Shown here in pieces: positions 29,874 to 41,916 of a DNA stretch of 64,000 nt. The stretch spans positions 547,824-611,823 of the forward strand of contig NZ_JABWGN010000004.1 of the NCBI RefSeq assembly GCF_013363975.1, in the 5' to 3' direction. The notes under the pieces were generated by a model. The model was not told where the DNA came from. It made no database searches and saw nothing but the letters and a program-made list of their open reading frames with translations. The position numbers and the translations under genes are program-made. The first letter of the stretch is position 1; each line of letters opens with the position of its first letter. Origin of the DNA: Nonomuraea montanisoli (GTDB lineage: Bacteria > Actinomycetota > Actinomycetes > Streptosporangiales > Streptosporangiaceae).

Positions 29874-30694
29874 ATGACAGCTCTCGCCGGTTCGCCCGAC
29901 CCCTCCCCCGCACAGCCCATGTCACGACGCCCGGCCGCCGCCGAGCCGCCCGTACGATCCGAGCCGCCCGGACAGTCGGCACCGCCCGGACGGGCGCGTC
30001 CGCGCTGGTGGCGGCGGCCGTGGGTGGCGCCGCTGGCCGTGCTGGCGGTGGCGTTCGTGGCCTTCTCGCTGCCGCCGTACGTCTCGCTCGACCCGTCACG
30101 CTCGCGCGTGCCCGCCCCGGCCTTCTTCCCTCCGCACTACGTGATGCTGTCGCTGCACGTGGTGTTCGGCTCGGTGGCGATGCTGACGTGCTGCCTGCAG
30201 ATCTGGCCGTGGTTTCGGGAACGTCATCCCCGGGCGCACCGGCTCGTCGGCCGCGTGTACGTGCTCGGCGGGTGCCTGCCGGCCGGGCTGATGGGCCTGG
30301 TGGTCGGCCTGGCCACGCCGTTCGGGCACGTCATCAGGGCCAGCAACGTGCTGCTGGCGCTGCTGTGGCTGGGCTGCACGATCGCCGGGTGGCGCGCGGC
30401 CCGGCGGCGCCGCTTCGTGGAGCACCGCCGGTGGATGGTGCGCAGCTTCGCCCTCACCATGTCGATCATCACCAACCGCGTCCACACCGCGGTGCTCATC
30501 GTGCTCCTGCAGCCGGAGCTGGCGACGACGTACCACGGAGACCAGGCGCTGCTCACGCAGACGGCCGCCGGGCTGGGCGGCTGGCTCGGCTGGGTGCTGC
30601 CGCTGCTGGCGGCGGAGTGGTGGCTGGAGCGCGGCGACGCCAGGCGGCGCGCCCGCCGCCGCGCCGCCACCCGCACCCCCGCCACGCCGGCCGC

Positions 30695-30698
<4 letters not shown>
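29874..30698 (+). CDS. DUF2306 family membrane protein
   Basis: 274 residues with about seven hydrophobic segments after a Pro-rich N-terminal 50 residues. It resembles the DUF2306 family of predicted membrane proteins: [36 protein letters not shown] and [14 protein letters not shown] carry the conserved His/Arg positions. Function unknown; conserved His residues in membrane segments would suit heme or quinone binding (inference), which is interesting beside three Rieske proteins. Its TAG stop interlocks with the uvrA stop on the opposite strand, sharing the palindrome CTAG at 30695-30698. Confidence 0.8.
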
Positions 30699-33535
<2,837 letters not shown>

Positions 33536-33813
33536 GGCGATCCCGATGTCAAGAAGGCGGATAGGTCCACGGGGATGGTAGACGGGGGCACCGACAATTT
33601 CGGCGGGCCGTATGCCGCCCCCCCGAAAATCCGTCCCTCTCAGGGTACGGCCTGCCCGCGCGCGGCAGGAGGCCTTCCCAGGTCGGCCTCCCCCACGGCG
33701 GCCTTCCAGGGCCGGCCTCCCTCGCGGCAGGAGACCTTCCCACGTCAACGCCATGACCTGCCCTTTTATGCCCGCCGCCGCCCCTTGACCCCGCAGGTGC
33801 TGAAATATCTGGC

Positions 33814-34620
33814 ATGACGGTTGTTGTGACTTTACGGGCTGAGCTGGCCTCGGCGACCTCGGCCCTTCTCGAGACCGCGGCGGCGCTGCGCGACGAGGAC
33901 GTCGCCGCGCCCTCCCGCCTGCCGGGCTGGACCCGCGGCCACGTCCTCACCCATGTGGCCCGCAACGCCGACAGCCTCGTCAACCTCCTGACCTGGGCCA
34001 GAACGGGCGTGCGGGTCCCGCAGTACGCGAGCGGCGCCGCCCGCGACGCGGAGATCGAGGCCGGCGCCCGCCGCCCGGCGGCCGAGCAGCTCGCCGACCT
34101 GCGGCAGAGCTCGGCGCGGCTGGACGCGGTCGTCGCGGAGATGCCGCCGGAGGCGTGGCGCTCGCCGGTGGCGGCGTTGCGCCCGCCGCCGCACCCGGCC
34201 TGGTACGTCCTGGTCAGGCGGCTGCGCGAGCTCGGCATGCACCACGTGGACCTCGGCGCGGGGTACGGCCCGGCCGACTGGCCGGAGCGGTTCGTCCGGC
34301 GGGAGCTGGGCGACTGCCTGCGGTGCTGGCCGCACGGGGAGAGCTCGGTGGGCGGGATCCGCCTGCTGGGCGTCCCGGACGGCGGGACGTTCCCGGCGCT
34401 CTGGCGCGATCTCGGCGCGGGACCGGTCGTGGAGGGCCGCCCGGCGGACCTGCTGGCCTGGCTCACCGGCAGATCAGCGGGTACGGGGGTTAGGGTGGTG
34501 CTGGAGGGGCAGTCGTCCGTGCCCGGCCCGGCGGGTCCGGGGCTTCCCGCGGCTCCGCCGTGGCTGACCATGCCCGCTCCGGCTGACCTGCCCGCGACGC
34601 CCCCGGAGGACTACCCATGA
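33814..34620 (+). CDS. Maleylpyruvate isomerase family (mycothiol-dependent, DinB-like) protein
   Basis: 268 residues. The N-terminal domain is the four-helix DinB/MDMPI type, with [20 protein letters not shown] carrying a likely metal His and HHVDL providing another. The C-terminal part resembles the SCP2-like substrate domain of this family. Members use mycothiol, the actinobacterial thiol, in isomerisation or detoxification; the substrate cannot be told here. The stop overlaps the start of the MBL hydrolase by four bases (ATGA), implying coupled translation and perhaps a shared thiol-related pathway. Confidence 0.82.
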   Translation: MTVVVTLRAELASATSALLETAAALRDEDVAAPSRLPGWTRGHVLTHVARNADSLVNLLTWARTGVRVPQYASGAARDAEIEAGARRPAAEQLADLRQSSARLDAVVAEMPPEAWRSPVAALRPPPHPAWYVLVRRLRELGMHHVDLGAGYGPADWPERFVRRELGDCLRCWPHGESSVGGIRLLGVPDGGTFPALWRDLGAGPVVEGRPADLLAWLTGRSAGTGVRVVLEGQSSVPGPAGPGLPAAPPWLTMPAPADLPATPPEDYP

Positions 34621-35273
34621 CGTACACAGGCGACGTCCAGGTCGGCGGCCCTGCCGACGTGCGGGAGCTGCCGAAGCTGACGATCGGCAAGCTCGCCGTC
34701 GGACCGTACGACAACAACGCCTACCTGCTGCGCTGCACCGAGACCGGCGACGGGATGCTCATCGACGCGGCGGCGGAGGCCGACCGGCTGCTGGCGCTGA
34801 TCGCCGACCAGCCGCTCAGCTCCATCGTCACCACCCACCAGCACGGCGACCACTGGCAGGCCCTGGAGCAGGTGGCCAAGGTGACGGGCGCGCGGACGAT
34901 CGCCCACCCGCTCGACGCGCCCGCGCTGCCGGTGTCCGTGGACCGCGAGGTCGAGCACGGCGACCGGATCACGGTCGGCGTGGTGACGCTGGAGGTGATC
35001 CACCTGCGCGGCCACACGCCCGGCTCGATCGCGCTGCTGTACGACGGCGGCGGCACGGACAAGCACCTGTTCACCGGCGACTCGCTGTTCCCGGGCGGCG
35101 TGGGCAACACGTGGAACGACCCGGAGCGCTTCGAGCAGCTCTACGCCGACGTGGTGGAACGCGTCTTCGACCGGCTGCCGGACGAGACGTGGATCTACCC
35201 GGGCCACGGCAAGGACACCACGCTGGGCGCCGAGCGTCCCTCGCTGCCGGAATGGAAAGCCCGCGGGTGGTGA
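34617..35273 (+). CDS. MBL-fold metallo-hydrolase (glyoxalase II-like)
   Basis: 218 residues. The metallo-beta-lactamase zinc motif THQHGDHW is clear, followed by HLRGHTPGSIALL (third His), TGDSLFPGGVG (bridging Asp) and YPGHGKDTTLG (last His). The layout is that of hydroxyacylglutathione hydrolase-like enzymes that cleave thioesters; in mycothiol users the substrate may be a mycothiol adduct, supported by the overlap with an upstream MDMPI-type gene (inference). Confidence 0.88.
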   Translation: MTYTGDVQVGGPADVRELPKLTIGKLAVGPYDNNAYLLRCTETGDGMLIDAAAEADRLLALIADQPLSSIVTTHQHGDHWQALEQVAKVTGARTIAHPLDAPALPVSVDREVEHGDRITVGVVTLEVIHLRGHTPGSIALLYDGGGTDKHLFTGDSLFPGGVGNTWNDPERFEQLYADVVERVFDRLPDETWIYPGHGKDTTLGAERPSLPEWKARGW

Positions 35274-35377
35274 GCCCGCGGGCGGTGGATCGGTGACGAT
35301 CAGCGGTCGGCCAGGAACCGGCGGTGGATGCGACGATCAGTGGCCGACCCCGGAACCGGGCGGTGGTTCGGCGATGG

Positions 35378-35650
35378 TCAACGGCCGGTCAGGACCCGGG
35401 CGATGCGGTGCGCCGCCAGGCCCGGGTCGTCGGCCAGGCCGACGATCTCGCCCCACGACCACCGGTAGAACCAGCCGTCCGACAACGGCACGCAGTCGAC
35501 GGTCTCGGCCAGCAGCGCCGTGTCGGGGTCGCTGACCCGCAACGCCGGAGGGTGGGCGCGCAGCGTGACGGCCAGGCCGCGCGCCTCCAGCTCCTGGGCC
35601 AGCTTGCCGAGGAAGTACGTACGGGTGTGCTCGCGTGGAGTGTCCGGCAT
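35378..35650 (-). CDS. Hypothetical protein
   Basis: 90 residues, not recognised by name. A compact, mixed composition with WFYRWSWGEIVGLADDP and LRVSDPDTALLAETVDC suggests a folded small domain rather than noise. ATG at 35650 is preferred over ATG at 35662 because GGAG lies six bases upstream. It stands alone between the MBL hydrolase and pssA. Confidence 0.6.
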   Translation of the reverse strand: MPDTPREHTRTYFLGKLAQELEARGLAVTLRAHPPALRVSDPDTALLAETVDCVPLSDGWFYRWSWGEIVGLADDPGLAAHRIARVLTGR

Positions 35651-35691
35651 GGGCGGCTCCATCCGTCGGGTGCCCGGACGTACGGTCGGCG

Positions 35692-36516
35692 TCAGTCGCC
35701 GATGCGCTCGGCTTCCTTGCGCTGCTCCCGCTTGTAGAACAGCACCCGCAGCGGGATCGCCGCGACGAGCGCGATCTGCATCGAGGCGCCGATCTTGATC
35801 GGCAGGTCGCCGCCCTCGGGCCAGGCGACCCAGAAGGCGAGGAAGGCCACGTTGACCATGATCCAGCCGAGGACGACGGCGGCGAGCTGCCCCTTCGGCT
35901 TCGGGTACTCGATGCGGCTGACCATCAGCCAGGCCACGCCCAGCACTCCGAGCAGGGCGGGGATGCTCGGCTCGAACAGCAGCACGATCGAGATCACCGT
36001 CATGGCGCCCATGGGGATGGGCAGGCCCATGAAGTCGCCGCTCTTGGTCTTCACGCAGGCGAATCTCGCCAGCCGTACGACGCCGGCGAGCAGCACCGCG
36101 CCCGCGGCGACCAGGACGGCCGGGAACGGGAGGTTCGGCGTGAAGCCGCCCCAGATCACGATCATGAACGCGGGCGCGAACCCGAAACTGATCACGTCGG
36201 CGAGGTTGTCCAGCTCGGCGCCCATCGCCGAGGCGCGGAAGCGCCGGGCGACGAGACCGTCGAACAGGTCACAGGTGGCGCCGATGAGCAGCAGCACCAC
36301 CGCGGTCGCGAAGTAGCTCGGAGCGGGCCTGAACCCGTCGCCCTCCTGCAGCGAGCGGATCGCCGAGGAGGCGAGGACGCAGACCGCGAGGAAGCCGCAG
36401 AGCGCGTTGCCGAGGGAGAGCGAGTCTGCGGCGGAGAGCCGGAAGGCCTTGCCGACCGGGCCCCGGGGCTGCTCCTCCTCTTCGGCCTGCCAGCTTCCGG
36501 CGTCAGCCGTGGTCAA
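35692..36516 (-). CDS. pssA: CDP-diacylglycerol-serine O-phosphatidyltransferase
   Basis: Makes phosphatidylserine from CDP-diacylglycerol and serine in the membrane. 274 residues, with the CDP-alcohol phosphotransferase signature spread over CDLFDGLVARRFRASAMG and AELDNLADVISF (DGxxAR...G...D...D), and seven or eight membrane segments. The start is TTG at 36516, overlapping the psd stop by 14 bases. The next enzyme in the pathway, psd, is therefore translated just before it; together they produce phosphatidylethanolamine. Confidence 0.95.
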   Translation of the reverse strand: MTTADAGSWQAEEEEQPRGPVGKAFRLSAADSLSLGNALCGFLAVCVLASSAIRSLQEGDGFRPAPSYFATAVVLLLIGATCDLFDGLVARRFRASAMGAELDNLADVISFGFAPAFMIVIWGGFTPNLPFPAVLVAAGAVLLAGVVRLARFACVKTKSGDFMGLPIPMGAMTVISIVLLFEPSIPALLGVLGVAWLMVSRIEYPKPKGQLAAVVLGWIMVNVAFLAFWVAWPEGGDLPIKIGASMQIALVAAIPLRVLFYKREQRKEAERIGD

Positions 36517-37144
36517 TTCTGGTCACCCCCGCAACCGTCTTCTCCCCCACCGACACGGCGGGAGAGATCCCTTCGGGAAGGTAGATGTCCACCCGGGAGC
36601 CGAACCGGATGAGGCCGATGCGCTCAGCCTGCTCGACCTTGGCCCCCGCGCTCAGGTACGGCACGATCCTGCGCGCCACCGCGCCCGCGATCTGCACCAT
36701 CTCGATGTCGCCGAGCGCGGTCTCGAAATGCCACACCACGCGCTCGTTCTGGTCGCTGTCCTTGTTGAAAGCCGGCAGGAACCCACCCGCCACATGCTGC
36801 ACGGAGGTGACATTTCCCGCAAGAGGCGCCCGGTTGACGTGCACGTTCAGCGGGCTCATGAAGATCGCGACGCGGGTGCGGCCGTCCGGCCACGGGTCGA
36901 TGCTCTGCACCACGCCGTCGGCGGGCGACAGGATGCGGCCGAACCCCGGGACGCGCTCGGGGTCACGGAAGAACCAGAGCATGCCCCCGGTCAGAGCGCT
37001 CAGCGGCACCGCCGCGAGCGCCCATCGGCGATCCCTGCGCGCGAGCAGCGCGGTCGCGGCGGCGGAGGCCACGGTCGGGAGGAGCCACGGGGACACCCCG
37101 CGTGCGAGCCGGATCCGGCTCGTCTTGGCAGAATCGTCTGACAC
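36503..37144 (-). CDS. psd: Phosphatidylserine decarboxylase proenzyme
   Basis: Converts phosphatidylserine to phosphatidylethanolamine using a pyruvoyl group made by self-cleavage. 213 residues, the short (archaeal/actinobacterial) form. Two membrane segments near the N-terminus lead to the conserved FRDPERVPG, SPADGVVQSI, FMSPLNVHVNRAPLAG and the cleavage site FGSRVDIYLP, where GS separates the two chains. GTG at 37144 is preferred over TTG at 37150 for its spacing to AAAGG. It overlaps pssA. Confidence 0.95.
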   Translation of the reverse strand: MSDDSAKTSRIRLARGVSPWLLPTVASAAATALLARRDRRWALAAVPLSALTGGMLWFFRDPERVPGFGRILSPADGVVQSIDPWPDGRTRVAIFMSPLNVHVNRAPLAGNVTSVQHVAGGFLPAFNKDSDQNERVVWHFETALGDIEMVQIAGAVARRIVPYLSAGAKVEQAERIGLIRFGSRVDIYLPEGISPAVSVGEKTVAGVTRIDHG

Positions 37145-37172
37145 GGACAACCTTTGGTGAATGACTGGACTG

Positions 37173-37238
37173 GGCGCTTTGCCGTGATGTTACAGAGTCA
37201 GCAACTATTACACGGCGCGACTACACAAGCAAAGCGCC
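37173..37238. repeat. 10-bp inverted repeat between terC and psd
   Basis: Arms GGCGCTTTGC (37173-37182) and GCAAAGCGCC (37229-37238) are perfect and separated by 46 bases of unusually AT-rich sequence. It lies downstream of terC and upstream of psd, so it may be a terminator with a large loop or a regulatory site for psd-pssA. Confidence 0.5.
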
Positions 37239-37249
37239 TCGAAAGCCAT

Positions 37250-38236
37250 TTAGCTAGCCCCGGTAGGACTGCTTTCCTCGCTACGGCGGCTGTCGACACG
37301 GGCCTTGATCAGGGAGGCCACGGTAGTGATGACCATGGTGCCGCCGATGACCGTGAGGGACAGCCAGATGGGGATCTCGGGCGCCCAGGAAACCCCGCTG
37401 GCGTGCAGGGCTTCCAATACCAGCTTAACCCCGATGAACCCGAGGATGAACGCCAAACCGTAACTGATGTAAACAAGCCGCTGCAGCAGGCCGCCCAGCA
37501 GGAAGTACAGCTGACGCAGTCCCATCAGGGCGAACGCGTTGGCGGTGAAGACGATGAACGCGTCTGTGGTGAGCCCGAAAATCGCCGGAATCGAGTCGAG
37601 GGCGAACAGCAGATCGGTGGAGCCGATCGCGATCATCACGATGAGCATCGGGGTGACCATGCGCCGGCCGTCGATCTTGGCGGTGATCTTCGAGCCGACG
37701 TAGCCCTCGGTGGTGGGGAACGCCCGGCGCACCCACCGGAGCAGGAGGTTCTCGTTGAAGTCCTCGTCCTCGCCCTTGAGGTGGTCGCGCACGATGGTGA
37801 AGGCGGTGTAGAGGAGGAACGCCCCGAACACGTAGAACAGCCAGCTGAACCGCTGCAGCGCGGCGGCGCCGAGCGCGATGAACACACCCCGCATGACCAG
37901 CGCCAGCACGATGCCGACGAGCAACACCTTGTGCTGGTAGGCCCGGGGCACGGCGAACCTGCTCATGATGATGAAGAAGATGAACAGGTTGTCGACGCTC
38001 AGGCTGTACTCGGTGATGTATCCGGCGAAGAACTCGCCCGCCTTGCCGGGGCCCATCGTGGCCCACAACAGGCCGCCGAAGAGCACGGCCAGAGCGACGT
38101 AGAACGTGACCCAGTAGCCGGCCTGGCGCATCGAGAACTCGCGCGCCTCACCGCGGTCGACGATCCACAGGTCCACTGCCAGGACCACGAGAAGACCGCC
38201 GATGACGGCGAGATAGGCCCACACGGGTACGGTCAC
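37250..38236 (-). CDS. TerC family membrane protein (probable Mn2+ exporter)
   Basis: 328 residues with about nine membrane segments. TerC-family acidic membrane motifs are present: EYSLSVDNLFIFFIIM and DLLFALDSIPAIFGL. TerC/Alx proteins export manganese or help metal loading of secreted enzymes. The gene starts with GTG at 38236, seven bases after GGAGGAA. Its long leader holds a yybP-ykoY riboswitch, strong independent evidence that its expression answers to manganese. It is transcribed toward psd but separated by an AT-rich gap. Confidence 0.93.
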   Translation of the reverse strand: MTVPVWAYLAVIGGLLVVLAVDLWIVDRGEAREFSMRQAGYWVTFYVALAVLFGGLLWATMGPGKAGEFFAGYITEYSLSVDNLFIFFIIMSRFAVPRAYQHKVLLVGIVLALVMRGVFIALGAAALQRFSWLFYVFGAFLLYTAFTIVRDHLKGEDEDFNENLLLRWVRRAFPTTEGYVGSKITAKIDGRRMVTPMLIVMIAIGSTDLLFALDSIPAIFGLTTDAFIVFTANAFALMGLRQLYFLLGGLLQRLVYISYGLAFILGFIGVKLVLEALHASGVSWAPEIPIWLSLTVIGGTMVITTVASLIKARVDSRRSEESSPTGAS

Positions 38237-38242
38237 GTCTTT

Positions 38243-38378
38243 CCTCCGGCATGCAGAACTGACTGCCGGAGGTCTCTCCCGCCCACCGTGATCGGCGGAC
38301 CGGCAGCCCCGGGGGCCCCGTGGAGCGGGGCTGCACCGTGATGACGAGGCTGCCGCGAAGGGATACTCCCCTCCCTAA
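38243..38378 (-). promoter_or_regulatory. yybP-ykoY manganese riboswitch in the terC leader
   Basis: On the reverse strand the leader carries the two conserved loop sequences of this class: GGGGAGTATCC (38371-38361) and GAGACCTCCGG (from 38276), joined by helices that include GCAGCCCC/GGGGCTGC. The aptamer spans roughly 38378-38262. A likely -10 box TATACT lies at 38391-38386. The 3' end of the aptamer, CCTCCGGCA (38272-38264), is a perfect complement of TGCCGGAGG (38251-38243), which includes the ribosome-binding site. This suggests that manganese binding, by holding the aptamer strand, frees the ribosome site (inference). Confidence 0.85.
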
Positions 38379-38411
38379 CGCACGCAGTATACGAGAACGC
38401 GTAAGGTCCGC

Positions 38412-39794
38412 CTAATCATCCCCCGCTGTAGCGGCCCGGTATACGGACAGAACACTGTCCACGGCGTCATCCTCGCCCGGCAGCTCAGCGCCGCGCCGGG
38501 CGGCGGCCCGCGCCACGCGCGCCGCCTCGGCGGGGTCCTCCACCAGTTCGCGTACGGCCGCGCGCATGGCGGCGGCGTCGCCGTACGGGACCAGCTTCCC
38601 GGCCCCGGCCAGCAGGTCGGGGACGCCGCCGACGGCGGTGGCGACCACGGGGCGGCCGACCATCAGGGTCTCGCTGAGACTGAGCGGCAGGCCCTCCCAG
38701 CGGCTCGGCCAGACCACGACGGTGGCGGCCGCCAGCAGGTCGGGCACGTCGTCGCGCCACCCCACCAGTCTCACGGGCAGCCGCTCGGCGTCGATCCTGG
38801 CCTGCAGCTCGCCCCTCAGGGGCCCGTCACCCGCCACCACGAACAACGGTGCCGCCACCGCGTCGCCGGCGATCCCTGTCCCGCCGTCGCCCTCACCGAG
38901 GCTGCTCTCGCCACCGGCGCCCTGGCCGCCGACGCCTTCACCGATGACTCTCCCCCCACCGGCACGCTCACCACCGGCACCCTCACCACCGGCGCCTTCA
39001 CCGGCAGCGCCCTCGCCGCCGTGCGCCGCGGGCGTCCATGGGCCGCGGGCGACGTCGAGGAGGGTCTCCAGGCCCTTCTGCTGGGCGAGCCTGGCGAGGG
39101 TCAGCACGATGGGCCTGTGCCCGGCGCCCAGTTCGGCGCGCACCTCCTCGGGCGTCTTCTTGGCCGGCCTCGGCACCGGGGCGGGCACCACGGCGGACCG
39201 TACGTCGCGGGCCCCGAGCGTGCGCATCCGCTCGCCCAGGTCCGGTGAGACGACGAGCACGTGGTCGGCGCGACGGGCCACGACGCGTTCGAGCGCCCCG
39301 TAGACCGCCCCGACGAGCCCTCCGGCGGTGAGCGCGTTGTGCAGCGTCACGACGAGTTCCGGCCGCCCCCGCCCCGCGCGCGCGACGGCCCCGGCCCCGC
39401 GCTCCGCCGCCTCTCGCGGCGCCGCCGGCGCACCTCCGCGCGGCATCGGCGCCGCCGCGGCGCCGCCCGCCCCGGTCAGGAGCGCGGCGCGGCCGGGAAG
39501 GGCGAGTGCGGCGAGGGCGCCGGCGCGCAGGCCATGGGCGTGCACCACGTCGGCGTCCATGGTCAGCCGCCGCAAGGCCAGCACCGAGCGCGCGTCGTCG
39601 AGCGGATGCGGCCGGTCGGAGACCCGGATCGGAACGAACCGGGCGCCCACCCCCGTGAAGGCGAGGCTCTCCTCGACGTCCGGAGGCCCCACCACCAGGA
39701 CCCGGTGCCCGCGCCGCACCAGCCCGGTGGCCAGCATGCGGACGTGTCTGCCGGTGCCGCCGGACGTGGTGCCCAGCACGAATGCCACCCGCAA
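38412..39794 (-). CDS. Glycosyltransferase family 4 protein
   Basis: 460 residues, GT-B fold. The N-terminal part (VAFVLGTTSGGTGRHVRML, DVVHAHGLRAGAL) and C-terminal donor-site motifs (PIVLTLARLAQQKG, VVWPSRWEGLPLSLSETL, PVVATAVGGVPDLL) are those of GT4 enzymes. Two Gly/Ala/Glu-rich inserts are odd: one around residues 105-135, and a pentapeptide-like GEGAGG repeat at about 255-315 within the donor domain. TTG at 39794 is chosen because AAGGAGGA lies six bases upstream; a GTG at 39800 touches that site. Last gene of the envelope block; probably extends a lipid-linked sugar (inference). Confidence 0.85.
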   Translation of the reverse strand: MRVAFVLGTTSGGTGRHVRMLATGLVRRGHRVLVVGPPDVEESLAFTGVGARFVPIRVSDRPHPLDDARSVLALRRLTMDADVVHAHGLRAGALAALALPGRAALLTGAGGAAAAPMPRGGAPAAPREAAERGAGAVARAGRGRPELVVTLHNALTAGGLVGAVYGALERVVARRADHVLVVSPDLGERMRTLGARDVRSAVVPAPVPRPAKKTPEEVRAELGAGHRPIVLTLARLAQQKGLETLLDVARGPWTPAAHGGEGAAGEGAGGEGAGGERAGGGRVIGEGVGGQGAGGESSLGEGDGGTGIAGDAVAAPLFVVAGDGPLRGELQARIDAERLPVRLVGWRDDVPDLLAAATVVVWPSRWEGLPLSLSETLMVGRPVVATAVGGVPDLLAGAGKLVPYGDAAAMRAAVRELVEDPAEAARVARAAARRGAELPGEDDAVDSVLSVYRAATAGDD

Positions 39795-39895
39795 CGCCAC
39801 TCCTCCTTCTCGTGCCGCTTCCTGTCTACGCTCCCCCGGACGTCACTCCGGGAGGGCGCCTTTACAAAGTAGATTTCTGGTTCGGGCGAGCCGTC

Positions 39896-41551
39896 TCAGC
39901 CACGTCTCCCCCGGACGAGCGTGCCCGCGACCGCCGTGGCGTCGGCGCGGTCCACCAGCGCCACCACGAGCCCGCCCGCGGCCAGCGCGGCGACCGCCCC
40001 GGCCAGCACCGCCCCGATCTGCCCCCAGAAGCTTTCCGGGCCGAGCGCCGCCACGACCCCGGCCCCGGCGAGGTAACCCGCCAGGCCGCCCGCGACCGCC
40101 GCCGCCCCCGCCCGCGCCAGGCCGGCCGCGGCGCCGCGTCCCCGCACGCGTACGACCGACGCCAGCAGCAGCACGCCCCCCGCCGTCATGCCCACGCTCA
40201 TGCCCAACGCCATCCCGGCGATCCGCCAGCCGTCGGGGAACGTCAGCGCGAACACCGTCTGCGCGGCCATCACCACCAGCCACCCGGCGACCGTGCCCGT
40301 GGCCGCGGCCCGGCCGTGCCCCGCCGCGTACAGGACGCGGCTGAGGTGGGCGATGAGCCCGTAGCCCACCAGACCGGGCGCGAACAGCGCGATCGTACGC
40401 GCCAGCTCGTCCGGCGGCACCTCACTCTTGGTCCACAGGAACACCGCCGCCCCCGGCTCCGAGGTGGCCGCCAGGACACCGGCGGCCAGCCCCGACACGA
40501 GCACCACCGCGCGCGTCGCCCCGGCCGCCAGGTCGGAGAACGCCTGTGTCTCCCCCGCCTCGGCACGCGCCGACAGCCGGGGGAAGGCGCTGGTGGCGAT
40601 CGGCACGGCCAGCACCGCGTACGGCACGAGGTAGATCGCCCAGGCGTAGTTGTAGACCGCGATCGCGCCGGTGCCGACGGCCTTGTTGGCCAGCAGCAGC
40701 ACGACGACCATGGCGGCCTGCTGGGCGAGCAGCGCGGCCACCCCGGCCAGGGCCAGCCGCCGTACCTGTACGGCCACGCCCGGCGGGAAGCGCAGCGAGG
40801 GTCGCCAGCGCAGCCCGAGCCCCGCGATCGGCCCCACCACGGTGAGCACGAGGGCGAGCACGCCGAGGCTCGTGCCCACCGAGAGCGCCAGCTCGGCCGC
40901 GCCCGGCAGCGTGGACAGGTCGGCCCGCCGGCCGCCCGTCTCGGCCCAGTCGCCGCTGAGCGGGACGAACAGCAGGTAGGCGACGATCACCACGATGCTC
41001 GACACCAGGGGCGCCAGCGCGGGCCCGGCGAACCGCTTGTGCGCCTGCAGCACGCCGTAGAGGACGACCGCGACCCCGTACAGCGGGATCTGCGGCGCGA
41101 AGACGACGAGCATGCGCGTGGCCACGGCCTGGACGCCGGCGAGGTCGCAGCCCTTCACGTCGGCGCCGAAGAACACCTCGACGAGCGGACCGGCGAGCAG
41201 CGCGGTGAGCGCACCCAGGGGGACGAGCACGAGCAGCACCCAGGTGAGCAGGGCGGAGCTGATCGCCTCCACCCGCGCGCGCCCGGCGCCGCCGGACCCG
41301 TCCTCCTGGGCGGCGGCGGCCGTTCCCGCCAGGACCGGGACGACCATGCCGGCCAGCGCGCCACCGACGACGACCTCGAAGATGATGTTGGGGATCTGGT
41401 TGGCCGTGAAGTAGGCGGTGGCCAGGCAGTTGGTGCCGACGGTGCGGGCGAAGGCGTACTGCTTGGCGAATCCGGCCACGCGGGCGAGGATCGTGATCGC
41501 GCCGATGAGCATGGCGCCCCCGGCGACGCCCCGCGCCAGCCGCGCCGTCAC
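39896..41551 (-). CDS. MurJ/MviN-like lipid II flippase family protein
   Basis: 551 residues with about 14 membrane segments, the MOP-superfamily layout of MurJ: GAITILARVAGFAKQYAFA, QIPNIIFEVVVGGALAGMVVP, PQIPLYGVAVVLYGVLQAHKRF. Such proteins flip polyprenyl-linked sugars across the membrane. GTG at 41551 is preferred because GGGAGGG lies just upstream and the protein then has family length; the frame is open to 41767, but that part only translates a degenerate ARRKGV-type repeat. It lies between a GT4 gene and a MraY/WecA-like gene. Whether it is the main MurJ or a paralogue for another glycan is not decidable here. Confidence 0.85.
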   Translation of the reverse strand: MTARLARGVAGGAMLIGAITILARVAGFAKQYAFARTVGTNCLATAYFTANQIPNIIFEVVVGGALAGMVVPVLAGTAAAAQEDGSGGAGRARVEAISSALLTWVLLVLVPLGALTALLAGPLVEVFFGADVKGCDLAGVQAVATRMLVVFAPQIPLYGVAVVLYGVLQAHKRFAGPALAPLVSSIVVIVAYLLFVPLSGDWAETGGRRADLSTLPGAAELALSVGTSLGVLALVLTVVGPIAGLGLRWRPSLRFPPGVAVQVRRLALAGVAALLAQQAAMVVVLLLANKAVGTGAIAVYNYAWAIYLVPYAVLAVPIATSAFPRLSARAEAGETQAFSDLAAGATRAVVLVSGLAAGVLAATSEPGAAVFLWTKSEVPPDELARTIALFAPGLVGYGLIAHLSRVLYAAGHGRAAATGTVAGWLVVMAAQTVFALTFPDGWRIAGMALGMSVGMTAGGVLLLASVVRVRGRGAAAGLARAGAAAVAGGLAGYLAGAGVVAALGPESFWGQIGAVLAGAVAALAAGGLVVALVDRADATAVAGTLVRGRRG

Positions 41552-41916
41552 GAAACCCTCCCGACGCACGAGGGACGCGACGCCCTCCCGGCGCGCCCCG
41601 GACACGACGCCCTTCCGGCGCGCGACAGACGCGAAGGATGCGACGCCCTTCCGGCGCGCGGCGGGCATGACGCCCACCGGCGCGCGGCCGCACGCGACGC
41701 CGCGCGTGACATGCTCACCCCACGGAACACGCTCACCACAGGGAACACGCTCACCGCGCGGGACCACCGCGAAGCCGCGCCCGCGAGCATCACCAGACCC
41801 CCGATCACGCTGACATCCTGGCAGGCCGCACCGACACTCCCGTCATCCGGGACCCCGGCTCGCCCGGCGGCTGCTCCCGTCATCCGGGACCCCGGGCTCG
41901 CCCGGCGGCGCGTCGG
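41552..41916. repeat. Repeat-bearing gap between MraY-like and MurJ-like genes
   Basis: 365 bp without a supported gene. 41570-41720 holds degenerate copies of CGACGCCCTTCCGGCGCGC. 41730-41760 has CGGAACACGCTCACC-type copies. Near 41838-41910 two direct copies of about 34 bp share CCCGTCATCCGGGACCCC and end CTCGCCCGGCGG, 37-38 bp apart. Confidence 0.7.

Noticed and set aside
41552..41767. Longer MurJ-like start adding 72 residues of ARRKGV repeats
   Set aside because: A GTG at 41551 with GGGAGGG upstream gives the normal family length; the extra part only translates a degenerate DNA repeat. Kept as a remote alternative.
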